Source: CAYNNQ01 sp051748085
Lineage (GTDB): Bacteria; Desulfobacterota; Desulfovibrionia; Desulfovibrionales; Desulfonatronovibrionaceae
Assembly: GCA_051748085.1 (NCBI GenBank)
Contig: JBNJHA010000009.1
Location: forward strand, 1 to 59,240
Direction: 5' to 3'
Length of the DNA: 59,240 nt
Shown here: positions 32,358 to 41,176 of the stretch, piece after piece
Layout: each line of letters opens with the position of its first letter
Numbering within the stretch: the first letter of the stretch is position 1
Program-made: the position numbers and the translations under genes
The notes under the pieces: generated by a model
The model's input: only the letters and a program-made list of their open reading frames with translations
Database searches by the model: none
Told to the model about the DNA's origin: nothing

Positions 32358-33832
32358 CAGAATCCTCCGAAGACGTGTATCAGATTCAGAAACGGAGCAG
32401 GGTACAAGCCGAGCAGGACGGAAATGACAGCGGTCAGAACCAGGGGAAGGAGCATGGCCAAAGGTGCCTCGCTGACCATTTCCTGTTCATTGGAATTAAT
32501 CGCTTTTTCAAAAAAGGCCTTGTATACCACAGGTCCGAAATAAGCGGCATTCAAAAGGGTGCTGGTCAAAAGAGCGGCCAGAAGCAGCATGTTGTCGATG
32601 CCGACAGCCCCGTTCACCAAAAACCATTTGCTGACAAAGCCGCATGCCGGAGGTATGCCGATCATGCTCAGGCTGGCCAGGGCGAAGGCTCCGAAAGTCC
32701 AGGGCATTTTCCGGCCCAGTCCGGACATGAGGCTAATTTTTTTAGTTCCGGCGGCAACGAATATGGCGCCGGCGGCAAAGAACAGGGTGATTTTGCTGAA
32801 CGCGTGATGAGCGATATGAGCCAGTCCCCCGCTGACCGCTATCGGAGTGAGCATGGCCACCCCGATTATTATATACGAAAGCTGGCTTACAGTGGAGTAG
32901 GCCAGACGAGCCTTTAAATCGTCCTTGGTCAGGGCGATCAGGGAAGCGACCACTATTGTAAACGCCGCGAGATAGGCGGTCGGCAGGCCCAGATTCAGTG
33001 TCTGCATGGTTTCCACTCCGAATCCGGAAAGTATCACCCTGCTTATGGAAAATACTCCGGCTTTGACCACGGCCACTGCATGTAAAAGAGCGGATACCGG
33101 GGTCGGGGCGACCATTGCCGAAGGCAGCCAGTTGTGCAGAGGAATGATAGCCGCCTTGGCCAGCCCGGCGATGAATAGAAAATAGGCGACGCTTATCCAT
33201 ACGGGGTCCGCGGTGTCCGGAAATATGCCGTGAAGCATGTCTGAAAGATTAAAGTCCAGCGTGCCGGCCAAAACATAGGTGATGAGCATGGCCGGAAGCA
33301 AAAACAGCTTGGAAGTGCCCATCAGGTAAACAATATATTTGCGGCCCCCGGAATATCCTTCCCGGTCCTGATGATGGGCGACCAGCGGATAGGTAAAGAT
33401 AGTGATGATTTCATAGAAAAGGTACAGGGTGAAAATATTGGCGCTGAAGGCTACTCCGACGGCCCCGAATATGGCCACGGCAAAGCAGAAATAGTATCTG
33501 GTCTGGGCGTGTTCCTTTAACCCGCGCATGTAGCCGATATTATAGGCTGTAGCCAATATCCATAAAAAGGTGGCCACCAGGGCAAAGATAAGCGAAAGGC
33601 CGTCCGCGCAGAATTTTACGCTTATTCCGGGAATAATATTAAACAGGGTCCGTATATAGACCTGGCCGTCCAGAACTCCGGGAATGAGTAAAGTCACGCT
33701 TATAAAGGACAGGATTGCGGCAACAAACGAGACACCTTCCCTCCGGTTTATGTTTTTTCTCAAAAGCCAGATTATAAACGGGGCGGTGAAGGTTATAAGC
33801 AAAGGGATAAGTAATATTTCGTTTTTGCCCAT
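32357..33832 (-). CDS. Extra MrpD-like antiporter subunit of complex I
   Basis: A 491-residue membrane protein of the NuoL/M/N and MrpD family: TLYLFYEIITIFTYPLVAHH (key glutamate), AKAAIIPLHNWLPSAMVAPTP (key lysine), HAVAVVKAGVFSISRVI and LKARLAYSTVSQLSYIIIG. It lacks the lateral helix of NuoL. The sequence HNWLPSAMVAPTPVSALLHA is especially MrpD-like. It is placed between nuoK and nuoL, so this operon has four antiporter-type subunits instead of three. It may pump an additional ion or replace part of the usual arm; inference. Confidence 0.88.
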   Translation of the reverse strand: MGKNEILLIPLLITFTAPFIIWLLRKNINRREGVSFVAAILSFISVTLLIPGVLDGQVYIRTLFNIIPGISVKFCADGLSLIFALVATFLWILATAYNIGYMRGLKEHAQTRYYFCFAVAIFGAVGVAFSANIFTLYLFYEIITIFTYPLVAHHQDREGYSGGRKYIVYLMGTSKLFLLPAMLITYVLAGTLDFNLSDMLHGIFPDTADPVWISVAYFLFIAGLAKAAIIPLHNWLPSAMVAPTPVSALLHAVAVVKAGVFSISRVILSGFGVETMQTLNLGLPTAYLAAFTIVVASLIALTKDDLKARLAYSTVSQLSYIIIGVAMLTPIAVSGGLAHIAHHAFSKITLFFAAGAIFVAAGTKKISLMSGLGRKMPWTFGAFALASLSMIGIPPACGFVSKWFLVNGAVGIDNMLLLAALLTSTLLNAAYFGPVVYKAFFEKAINSNEQEMVSEAPLAMLLPLVLTAVISVLLGLYPAPFLNLIHVFGGF

Positions 33833-33834
33833 GG

Positions 33835-34143
33835 TTATCCCTGCAAGCTGGATATGTTGCGCAGTTCTATCGTGTTGAAGCGTTTGGCCGTTACCAGAAT
33901 GATGGCCAGAAGCAGAGTGGCTTCAGCGGCGGCCAGACCCATGACCAAAAGTGTTCCGACCTGTCCGAGCGCGTTCGCGGTGTCGGTCATCTGAGTGGAA
34001 GCCATGATGCTCAGGCCGGCACCGTTAAGCATGAGTTCCACGCTTAAAAGTATTCCGACTATGGTCCGGCGCCAAATGATTCCGAATAGCCCCACGCAGA
34101 GAATAAATACGGCGACAAGATGGTAGAAAGTCAAAAAATTCAT
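33835..34143 (-). CDS. nuoK: Complex I subunit K
   Basis: A 102-residue protein with three membrane helices. It has GIIWRRTIVGILLSVELMLNGAGL, with the conserved membrane glutamate of NuoK (in SVELMLN), and GLAAAEATLLLAIILV with a second one. It overlaps nuoJ by four bases (ATGA) and ends two bases before the MrpD-like gene. Confidence 0.96.
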   Translation of the reverse strand: MNFLTFYHLVAVFILCVGLFGIIWRRTIVGILLSVELMLNGAGLSIMASTQMTDTANALGQVGTLLVMGLAAAEATLLLAIILVTAKRFNTIELRNISSLQG

Positions 34144-34655
34144 TTTTTTTCCCTCTTTTCAAAACCGAGCAGTACGGCCCCGGCCATGGCCACCAGGAGC
34201 ACCAGGGATATAAGTTCAAAAGGGAGGACGTACGGGCCGAGTAAAAATTGTCCGAGCATATCCGGGTTTATTTCCTGCGGTCTCTGTGAGGATATAACCG
34301 GCGGCGAAGTCTTTATTACCGCCAATCCGAGAAAAATCGCCGGAGCAAGGGCGGATATGAACGCATACAGGATCTTTAACCGGCGTCTTGTCTGTCCTTC
34401 CTCTCCTACACTGGATGCCTGAGTGAGCATGATGCAGAAAAAAATAAGCACGCTTACAGCTCCCACGTATATGAGAAGCTGCATCAGCCCGATAAAAGGG
34501 GCGGCCATCATGAAATAGAGCCCGGCCACTCCGAAAAGGGTCATGATCAGTCCGGTAAGCGCGCGTACCAGACTTTTGGCCAGAACCGTTATCAAGGCTC
34601 CGGCGATGATCAGCAAAACATGGGCGCTTAATGCGGCGATACTCAAAAACAGCAT
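34140..34655 (-). CDS. nuoJ: Complex I subunit J
   Basis: A 171-residue protein with five membrane helices. The conserved YVGAVSVLIFFCIMLT segment (third helix, with the pi-bulge region) and SLVRALTGLIMTLFGVAGLYFMM are typical of NuoJ. It directly follows nuoI and overlaps nuoK. Confidence 0.95.
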   Translation of the reverse strand: MLFLSIAALSAHVLLIIAGALITVLAKSLVRALTGLIMTLFGVAGLYFMMAAPFIGLMQLLIYVGAVSVLIFFCIMLTQASSVGEEGQTRRRLKILYAFISALAPAIFLGLAVIKTSPPVISSQRPQEINPDMLGQFLLGPYVLPFELISLVLLVAMAGAVLLGFEKREKK

Positions 34656-35177
34656 TTAATCGTCTTCCCCGGGGGTTGGAAATGATTGGTTACGCAGCCG
34701 TTGCAGAAGGTCGAACCTGAATTCCTGCGGGCTGTGTCCGGCCAAATAAATATTATTGGAAAAACGCAGGGAGTTTACCGGGCAGTTCTGGACGCATAAA
34801 CCACAAAGGCTGCAATAATTGAAGTCCAGATTGAATTTTGTGAGTATTTTTTTGCTCCTGCTTGTTTTGGCCTTGTTTTCCTCCTCTTTTTCGGTTTCTT
34901 TTCCCTCGGTTTGAAGCGGAATTTTTTCAGATTGGATATGAATACACCCGGAAGGGCAAATTCGGGCACAGGCTCCACAGGCGATGCATTTCGGTATCTT
35001 GGGATCCTGTTTGCTGGGGACCAGCTCCACATGTCCCCGATAGTCCTGAACGTTGTCCGCTTCCTGGCGAGGATAGTGTACGGTTATTTGCGGCCGGAAA
35101 AAGTTTTGTCCAGTTACCCGAAGGCCGACAATAAGGCTCCAGAGCCCGGAGATATTTTTGTGTATGGATTTCAGCAT
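34656..35177 (-). CDS. nuoI: Complex I iron-sulfur subunit I
   Basis: A 173-residue ferredoxin-type subunit with two 4Fe-4S motifs, CIACGACARICPSGCIHI (about residue 61) and CSLCGLCVQNCPVNSLRF (about residue 121). These carry clusters N6a and N6b and pass electrons to NuoB. An insertion rich in Lys and Glu separates the two motifs. The start overlaps nuoH by seven bases. Confidence 0.95.
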   Translation of the reverse strand: MLKSIHKNISGLWSLIVGLRVTGQNFFRPQITVHYPRQEADNVQDYRGHVELVPSKQDPKIPKCIACGACARICPSGCIHIQSEKIPLQTEGKETEKEEENKAKTSRSKKILTKFNLDFNYCSLCGLCVQNCPVNSLRFSNNIYLAGHSPQEFRFDLLQRLRNQSFPTPGEDD

Positions 35178-36142
35178 AGGCTTATGACAAAAGCGGTGAT
35201 CAATAAATTAAAAAGCGAAATGGGAATAAGCCATTTCCAGCTTATATTCAATAACTGGTCGAATCTGACCCGCGGATAGGTCCAGCGTATCCACATCATT
35301 ATAAGCAAAAGCAAGTATACCTTGGGCAAAAACCACCACCAGCCCGGGGAGATCGGGCCTTGCCATCCGCCCAAAAATAAAAACGCGTTTAAAGAACAGA
35401 CTACAACCATGTATGTATATTCGCCAAGGAAAAAAAGGCCAAAGCCCATCCCGGAATATTCAGTATGAAAGCCGGCGGTGAGTTCGCTTTCAGCCTCCGG
35501 CAGGTCGAAAGGAGCCCTGTTGGTTTCGGCCAGGGAGCATACAAAGAAGACGATAAAAGCCAGGGGCTGCTGGACTATGTACCATTCCCAGGGCCAGGCG
35601 CCCTGATCCGCTGCGATGCTGTTCAGGCCAAGGCTTCCGGAGAGCATCAAGATCGGCATTATCGAAAGAAGGAGCGGAATTTCATAGCCTACAGACTGGG
35701 CTATATTGCGGGCAGCTCCGAGCAATGCCCATTTATTCTGCGAACTCCAGCCGGCAAGACAGATGGCCAGGATATTCAATCCGCTGAAAGCAAGAATAAG
35801 TATGACCCCGACATTGATATCCAGCACAAATGTTTCCGGACCGAGCGGAATAGGCAGAAAACAGACGGCAACCGGTGCAAAGGACAAAATGGGCGCGGCC
35901 CAGTACAGAATGACATCCGCCCGGCAGGGAGTGATCAGCTGTTTCCCGAGGAGTTTCACCGCATCGGCAAAAGGTTGAAGAATCCCGTGCGGGCCCACTT
36001 CAAAGGGGCCGGGTCTTCTCTGTACGTGTCCGGCTATTTTTCTTTCCAGGTAAACTAGGAGGATCGCGTTCAGACTGATAAAGGACAGAATAATGATCAG
36101 CCCCGCCCAGATACGGATAAGATGCAATGCAAATTCAGTCAT
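35171..36142 (-). CDS. nuoH: Complex I subunit H
   Basis: A 323-residue membrane protein with about eight helices that forms the quinone channel with NuoB and NuoD. Conserved features are LVYLERKIAGHVQRRPGPFEVGPHGILQPFADAVKL near the N-terminus and SLAETNRAPFDLPEAESELTAGFHTEYSG in the loop rich in acidic residues. It overlaps nuoD by four bases (ATGA). Confidence 0.97.
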   Translation of the reverse strand: MTEFALHLIRIWAGLIIILSFISLNAILLVYLERKIAGHVQRRPGPFEVGPHGILQPFADAVKLLGKQLITPCRADVILYWAAPILSFAPVAVCFLPIPLGPETFVLDINVGVILILAFSGLNILAICLAGWSSQNKWALLGAARNIAQSVGYEIPLLLSIMPILMLSGSLGLNSIAADQGAWPWEWYIVQQPLAFIVFFVCSLAETNRAPFDLPEAESELTAGFHTEYSGMGFGLFFLGEYTYMVVVCSLNAFLFLGGWQGPISPGWWWFLPKVYLLLLIMMWIRWTYPRVRFDQLLNISWKWLIPISLFNLLITAFVISLC

Positions 36143-37305
36143 CTGTCGATCTCCGGTATTACCAGGTCCAGACTGCCCAGTATGGACACCGCGTCAGCCA
36201 GGAGAGTTCCATGAGCAATGCTCGGGAAAAGACTGAGATTGCTGAAGCTTGGCGAGCGAAGTTTTATCCTGTACGGTTTGGGCGAGCCGTCGCTTACCAG
36301 ATGCAAACCGATTTTACCTCTTCCGCCTTCAACGGCAAAATAGACTTCACCCGCTTCAGGCTTGGGTTTTTTCGGGGCCTTGGAGATCAGCACCGGGCCA
36401 GCAGGCAACTGATTAACGGCCTGTTCAATTATGCTCAGGCTTTGTTCCATTTCCCGCATGCGGACCATGTACCGGGAAAGGACGTCGCCATTTTCAAACA
36501 CCGGGATATTAAATTTTATGCGTTCATAAACTGAATATGGTTCGGCTTTCCGAATATCATAGCCGATGCCCGATCCACGCGCGATCGGCCCGGTGGCACC
36601 GTAAGCACGGCATTCCTCCGAGGTTATCTCCCCGATTCCTTCGACCCGTTTGCGCAGGATAAGGTTGTCCGTAACCAGATTTTTATACATTGGAAACCGG
36701 GATCGCATATAAGTGATAAAATCTTTAGTGGCCGTGATAAAATCTTCTTCTATGTCCGTGGTTACTCCCCCAAAGGTGTAACAGGAAAAAGTCAGCCGGG
36801 AGCCGGTTATTTTCTGTAAAATATCCGCGATTTTTTCCCGGTCCGCGAATGCGTACAGAATCGGGGTGAATGCCCCTAGATCCAGAAGAAAGGCGCCCCA
36901 CCATAAAAGATGCGAACTTATTCTGTTCAGTTCGCAGGTGATGACGCGGATATATTCGGCTCTTTCCGGAACCTCGAGGCCCATTAGCTTCTCCACCGCG
37001 CCGACATAAGCCCAGTTCCAGGCCAGAGGATGCAGGTAGTCCACCCGAGCCATGTTCGGCAGATACTGCATGTAGTTCAGTCTTTCCGCCATTTTTTCGT
37101 GCATGCGGTGTACATATCCGATGACCGGTTCGGCGCGCAGTATATATTCTCCGTCTATTTCCAGTATGATGCGCAGCACGCCGTGCGTTGACGGATGCTG
37201 CGGTCCCATGTTCAGGATAAGGGTGTCCTCGCGGGGAGTAGGCTGAAAATTTCGGGTGTAAAAGTCACCGTTTTCGGCAAGAAGATCATTGCTGATAAGG
37301 GTCAC
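36139..37305 (-). CDS. nuoD: Complex I 49-kDa subunit D
   Basis: Part of the quinone-binding site (388 residues). It has LNMGPQHPSTHGVLRIILEIDGE with the quinone-contacting histidine, EPVIGYVHRMHEKMAE and YLHPLAWNWAYVGAVEKLMGLEVP. No NiFe-hydrogenase cysteine ligands are present, so it is a true NuoD. I chose the GTG at 37305, which overlaps the nuoC stop as GTGA and has AAAGGGGG upstream; an ATG at 37341 would lengthen the overlap to 40 bases. Confidence 0.95.
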   Translation of the reverse strand: MTLISNDLLAENGDFYTRNFQPTPREDTLILNMGPQHPSTHGVLRIILEIDGEYILRAEPVIGYVHRMHEKMAERLNYMQYLPNMARVDYLHPLAWNWAYVGAVEKLMGLEVPERAEYIRVITCELNRISSHLLWWGAFLLDLGAFTPILYAFADREKIADILQKITGSRLTFSCYTFGGVTTDIEEDFITATKDFITYMRSRFPMYKNLVTDNLILRKRVEGIGEITSEECRAYGATGPIARGSGIGYDIRKAEPYSVYERIKFNIPVFENGDVLSRYMVRMREMEQSLSIIEQAVNQLPAGPVLISKAPKKPKPEAGEVYFAVEGGRGKIGLHLVSDGSPKPYRIKLRSPSFSNLSLFPSIAHGTLLADAVSILGSLDLVIPEIDR

Positions 37306-37853
37306 CTGGTATTGCCCCCTTTTCCAAGTCCCGCGGCCCATTCGGCCAAATGATGGTCGATTCCGGCCTCCCGGTCCGGTTTTTTGAATTTTAAATTTCG
37401 CGGCAGGAGAGAAACTAAGTCTTTCTTTTGTTTTTCAGTTTTTAAAAGAACAGGTCCGGGTATTTCCGGAGAAAGGAGCAGCGGGACCGGATTGGGGTTG
37501 CCGCGAAAGGTTATTCCGAAAAAATCAGTACATTCCCTTTCATGCCATTGGGCTCCCGGATAGATATCGGCTATGGAGTCCGCACACGGTTTTTGGGGGG
37601 ATACCAGGATGCGCAGACATATCCGGCCCGGATACTGGAAGTGATCAAAGTGATATATGAGCTGCAAGCCCTCGTTGACCTGCAGACAGCTTATATCTTC
37701 GATAAAGAATTGTTCCGCGTTGATTATGCGTACCGCTTTTCTCAGGTGCTCTCCAAGGATCATGAGGCAATCCCCGCAGCCGGTTTGGGAACTGTCCTCC
37801 GTGCAGGACACAAGACCGTGTGATTTCAAGTTGGTCAGTAAATCGGCGGGCAT
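37302..37853 (-). CDS. nuoC: Complex I 30-kDa subunit C
   Basis: A 183-residue protein from the ATG at 37853, which overlaps the nuoB stop as TGATG with AAGGAAG upstream. The family signature SIADIYPGAQWHERECTDFFGITFRGNP is present. It links NuoB and NuoD in the peripheral arm. It is separate from NuoD here, unlike the fused NuoCD of enterobacteria. Confidence 0.94.
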   Translation of the reverse strand: MPADLLTNLKSHGLVSCTEDSSQTGCGDCLMILGEHLRKAVRIINAEQFFIEDISCLQVNEGLQLIYHFDHFQYPGRICLRILVSPQKPCADSIADIYPGAQWHERECTDFFGITFRGNPNPVPLLLSPEIPGPVLLKTEKQKKDLVSLLPRNLKFKKPDREAGIDHHLAEWAAGLGKGGNTR

Positions 37854-38362
37854 CAGCTGTCTTCCTTTCCAGGTTCCGGCCACCAGCGTTTTCCGGTGAT
37901 TTTTTTCTGCAGTTTGAACAGGCCTTCCAGAAGACCTTCCGGTCTCGGCGGACATCCGGGTACATAAACATCTACGGGTATCAGCCTGTCCACGCCTTCA
38001 ACAATGTTGTACTGGCCTTCAAAGGCAAAGGGTCCCCCGGATATGGCACAATTGCCCATGGCGATGACCCATTTGGGCGCGGGCATTTGTTCATGCAGAC
38101 GAACGATGAGCGGAGCCATTTTTGTGGATACCGTTCCGGCCACGATCATCAGGTCGGCCTGCCTGGGGGAAGGGCGGAAGACCTCGGCTCCGAAACGGGC
38201 CAGGTCGAACCTGGCCATGCCCGCGGACATCATTTCTATGGCACAGCAGGCAATCCCGAAAGTCATTGGCCATAAGGACATTGCCCTGCAGACATCGATA
38301 AACCTTTCAGCCAGTTCCAGATTTAACGGCGGCTGGACGAGTTCCGGGCTATTTCCGGTCAT
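37853..38362 (-). CDS. nuoB: Complex I subunit B
   Basis: A 169-residue protein holding the terminal cluster N2. It shows WPMTFGIACCAIEMMSAG with the adjacent cysteine pair, then CAISGGPF and PGCPPRPEGLLEGLFKLQ with the other two ligands. It overlaps nuoA by four bases. A C-terminal tail is basic and short. Confidence 0.97.
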   Translation of the reverse strand: MTGNSPELVQPPLNLELAERFIDVCRAMSLWPMTFGIACCAIEMMSAGMARFDLARFGAEVFRPSPRQADLMIVAGTVSTKMAPLIVRLHEQMPAPKWVIAMGNCAISGGPFAFEGQYNIVEGVDRLIPVDVYVPGCPPRPEGLLEGLFKLQKKITGKRWWPEPGKEDS

Positions 38363-38739
38363 GTCTTGATCCTTTTGGGCCAGGTGAAGACGCCCTTGCG
38401 CTGGAAATAAATTATGGCCGCGAACAATATGCCGACAAAAATTAGAACCTCGATAAACGGAGCCATGCCGTCCGCCTTTTTATAAAACAGGGCGACCGGG
38501 AATAGATACAGGACGTCGACATCAAAGGCGAGAAACAGCAGAGCGTAGAAATAATAGTTTATTCCGAAACGAACCCAGGCCGAGCCGTAAGTGGGGATGC
38601 CGCATTCGTAGGGTTGAAAAAGGGCTTCGGCTTCAGACCTGTGGGCTATGAGTCTCGAAGCGATAAGCGGGACGACCGCAAAGCATATTCCGGCGGCAAA
38701 AAAAATGATTATGGCTACATGAGTCCAGGAGACAACCAT
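38359..38739 (-). CDS. nuoA: Complex I subunit A
   Basis: A 126-residue protein with three membrane helices, typical YECGIPTYGSAWVRFGINYYFYALLFLAFDVDVLYLFPVAL (conserved cysteine loop and FDVE-type motif as FDVD). First gene of the nuo operon; GGAG precedes the ATG at 38739. Confidence 0.97.
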   Translation of the reverse strand: MVVSWTHVAIIIFFAAGICFAVVPLIASRLIAHRSEAEALFQPYECGIPTYGSAWVRFGINYYFYALLFLAFDVDVLYLFPVALFYKKADGMAPFIEVLIFVGILFAAIIYFQRKGVFTWPKRIKT

Positions 38740-39058
38740 TTTAACTCCTTTAAACCCGGCAGTCTTGTCCGGCCGGTGAGTGTAATGTTTGTATGGTTGG
38801 GCTAATTATTTTCTATCCCCAAATAGGCTCTGAAAAAATAGGCCAAACTCGGGCATAAGTCAAAAGGCTTTTATATTTTTTCCGGTGTGGGGACGAAAAG
38901 AAGCTGTACGCGGTTTTTTAAGGGGCGGTAAAAAGTATGCCGCCTCTGATTTCCGGTTTTAGAGTGCATGAGAGAACAGGGCGATCTGTCGTAAATTTAG
39001 ACAAAAAATGTGGTCAACTTTTTAATGCAGTCAATAGTTACGAATTTCCGGATAAGAA
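38740..39058. other. Gap upstream of nuoA
   Basis: The 319 bases must contain the nuo promoter, but I found no convincing -35/-10 pair. They hold a long copy of the dispersed repeat (38981-39041). No gene is supported. Confidence 0.5.
38981..39041 (+). repeat. Dispersed repeat, long copy
   Basis: It starts GATCTGTCGTAAATTTAG, continues ACAAAAAATGTGGTCAACTT and ends GCAGTCAATAGTTACGAATT. It closely matches 51702-51764 in core and right end. It is followed by TCCGGATAAG, an extension also seen after other copies. Confidence 0.75.
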
Positions 39059-39808
39059 TCAGTTACAGGGAGGATAGGAAACCTCCAGCAGGCATAATCC
39101 CTGGGGCGGAGCGGTTGCCGGGGCTTTGCTTCGGTCACGGGCGGCAAGTATCGCCGGAATGTGCCCGGGGCTGATTTTTTCTTTGCCCACGGCGTACAGA
39201 AGTCCGGCTATATTTCTGACCATTTGTTTCAAAAAACCGTTTGCACTGATATGCAGTGTAAGTTCCCGCGCGCAAGCAGATTTGATTTCGGTCCTGAACA
39301 CTGTTCTTACTGTGGAGGATACAGGGGTGCCGGAGTTCATGAAAGAGGCGAAGTCCAGGCTGCCTTGCAGATAGGAGCAGGCCATGCATATTTCCTGCGC
39401 GTTCAGTTCACCGGCCGGCCAGACAAAAGGACGACGCTGCGGAAGAACAAATCGCGGTTCAGTCCAGAAAGTATAGGAGTATTTTTTAGATATCGCCCAC
39501 TTGCGGGCATGGAAATCGTCCGCTACCCTCCATTTTCCGGTCATGCAGATATCTTCAGGTAATAGTGAATTAAGGGCGCGCATCCAGTTGACGTTTTTTT
39601 TGTTTTCGGGGAGATCGCAATGAATGATCTGTCCCAGGGCATGGACACCGGCATCCGTTCGGCCGGAGGCATGAATTCTTATATGTTCCCGACAGATGAC
39701 GGAGAAAGCCTTTTCGACCTTGTCTTGAATGGTCTGTCCTCCGGGCTGAGATTGCCAGCCCTGGAAACGGCGTCCGTTATAAGCGAGTCTGAATGCGAAC
39801 CGGGGCAT
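39059..39808 (-). CDS. truA: tRNA pseudouridine synthase A
   Basis: Converts uridines 38-40 of the tRNA anticodon arm to pseudouridine (249 residues). The catalytic aspartate is in IHASGRTDAGVHALGQ (about residue 53). MPRFAFRLAYNGRRFQGWQSQPG at the N-terminus and RNIAGLLYAVGKEKISPG at the C-terminal end are typical. It lies two bases after motE on the same strand. Confidence 0.97.
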   Translation of the reverse strand: MPRFAFRLAYNGRRFQGWQSQPGGQTIQDKVEKAFSVICREHIRIHASGRTDAGVHALGQIIHCDLPENKKNVNWMRALNSLLPEDICMTGKWRVADDFHARKWAISKKYSYTFWTEPRFVLPQRRPFVWPAGELNAQEICMACSYLQGSLDFASFMNSGTPVSSTVRTVFRTEIKSACARELTLHISANGFLKQMVRNIAGLLYAVGKEKISPGHIPAILAARDRSKAPATAPPQGLCLLEVSYPPCN

Positions 39809-39810
39809 AT

Positions 39811-40428
39811 TTATTTTTCAAAGGGCACCTGCAGGCGCGTTAATTCTTCCGACAGTGTGGCCGCCTTGTCCGCCTGCACGTAGGACAGTATCTCTCCGGC
39901 AGTTCTCCCGCGCATTCCGGCCAAAATTTTGACGGCAATATCTTGATTGAGAGTTTCCAGAACTTGAGCCGCCTGTTTTGGTTTCATATTGGAATAAACA
40001 TCAACCAGATGTTTTATCTTTTTATTTTTCATGACATTGGCCTCATCCAGCATTTTCTGGAGGTTCGCCTGTAATTCTTTTAATCTCTCCAATTTTTGAT
40101 TCACTTCTTTTTCAAGCGATTTCAAGTCCTTTTCCTTTTGCGCCAGCTTCTCTTTTTTTTCTCGGATTTGTGCCATTTCTTTGGAAACCGAAAAATCATC
40201 CTGAGTTGCACTATTATTCCGGCCGGCAGGAGGATCATTTTCTTCGGAAGCGGCTATGGCCACCGGAATTGTCGGCAGGTTGACTCCAGGCGACTTTCTC
40301 TGCTGGTCGTCTTGCTCCGGATTAAGGGCAAGGAAACCCAAAAGAGTCAATTTAACAAGCCCGATACACAAAAATACTTTTAGGATTCTACATGGTCTTG
40401 TAACCAAAACGTGTCGTGGCAGTTTCAT
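39811..40428 (-). CDS. MotE-like flagellar protein (MgtE intracellular-domain family)
   Basis: A 205-residue protein with an N-terminal signal-anchor (LKVFLCIGLVKLTLLGFLAL), a long coiled coil (about residues 85-140) and a C-terminal helical module (VDVYSNMKPKQAAQVLETLNQDIAVKILAGM) as in MotE, the periplasmic chaperone for MotC. The start is uncertain: the ATG at 40428 overlaps the fliJ stop by 41 bases, while longer in-frame ATGs at 40461 and 40527 overlap more. It directly follows fliJ, supporting a flagellar role. Confidence 0.8.
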   Translation of the reverse strand: MKLPRHVLVTRPCRILKVFLCIGLVKLTLLGFLALNPEQDDQQRKSPGVNLPTIPVAIAASEENDPPAGRNNSATQDDFSVSKEMAQIREKKEKLAQKEKDLKSLEKEVNQKLERLKELQANLQKMLDEANVMKNKKIKHLVDVYSNMKPKQAAQVLETLNQDIAVKILAGMRGRTAGEILSYVQADKAATLSEELTRLQVPFEK

Positions 40429-40828
40429 CGAATTCTTTTTGCTCTTTTTGTTTTTGCTCATAATCAAAGGCCTTTTTCTGATTTTCTTTGTATTTATCCA
40501 GTAACTCTCTTTGCTTACTGCGGTCAACCAATTCCTTTCTCTGCTTTTTTATCTTTTTTTCAATACGTCTGATTATACTTTCCCGCTCATTGATTTCCGC
40601 TTCGAGACGCAAGCGGTAATTGCCCCATAGCCATAAATCCCCCTGAGAAAGATGACGGCGGTTTCTGTATTCGGCCTCGCAAAGCCGCATTTCGTTTTGG
40701 AGCTCCCCCAAACGGGCCTGCTCGTTCTTGAGCCGGCGTTCAGAAGCGGCCAGGGTCATTTGGGCCTGTTCCTCCTTTTGTTTGCGGAAGTCGAGAACTC
40801 TTTGCAGTGAAAAATTGAATCTGGGCAT
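40388..40828 (-). CDS. fliJ: Flagellar export protein FliJ
   Basis: A 146-residue, almost purely helical coiled-coil protein starting MPRFNFSLQRVLDFRKQKEE, the family hallmark. FliJ is a soluble factor of the flagellar type III export ATPase complex. I chose the ATG at 40828; an in-frame TTG two codons upstream is possible. It is followed by motE and truA. No other flagellar gene lies in the window, so this is a detached flagellar pair. Confidence 0.88.
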   Translation of the reverse strand: MPRFNFSLQRVLDFRKQKEEQAQMTLAASERRLKNEQARLGELQNEMRLCEAEYRNRRHLSQGDLWLWGNYRLRLEAEINERESIIRRIEKKIKKQRKELVDRSKQRELLDKYKENQKKAFDYEQKQKEQKEFDETATTRFGYKTM

Positions 40829-41176
40829 AGACAAGCGTGTGTGGTTGTAAATTGTTTATTTTCAAATTTTTGGCAAGCGTTTTACCAAAGTTCGATTCGT
40901 TTTTTATTATTATTTCAGGAGATTCTCTCCGAGTTTCAACCGGAAGTTATTTTCAAATCCGACAATCTCTGTCTTGTGTGCAGGCTAAGCTTCAAATTAT
41001 ATGCCAGTTTATCGGCAAATTCCAGGAAGTCCGTCTTTATATCTTCAGGTCTTAATGTTCAGAGAGCTCTGTCTGTCCCGCATAAACGAAACCAATTAAA
41101 CCCGGTCCCGGCGCGCGGAGATTGTTCTGTTGCATTCGATCCCGGAGGAATATATGTTTTTTTGAAAGGAGCCAAT

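Noticed and set aside
39811..40828. Part of a flagellar gene cluster
   Set aside because: Only fliJ and a motE-like gene are present, followed by truA; there are no other flagellar genes on either side in the window.
40841..41176. 112-codon N-terminal extension of the MoeA frame
   Set aside because: Not similar to MoeA, no ribosome binding site at its start, whereas AAAGGA precedes the ATG at 41177 exactly at the usual MoeA start.
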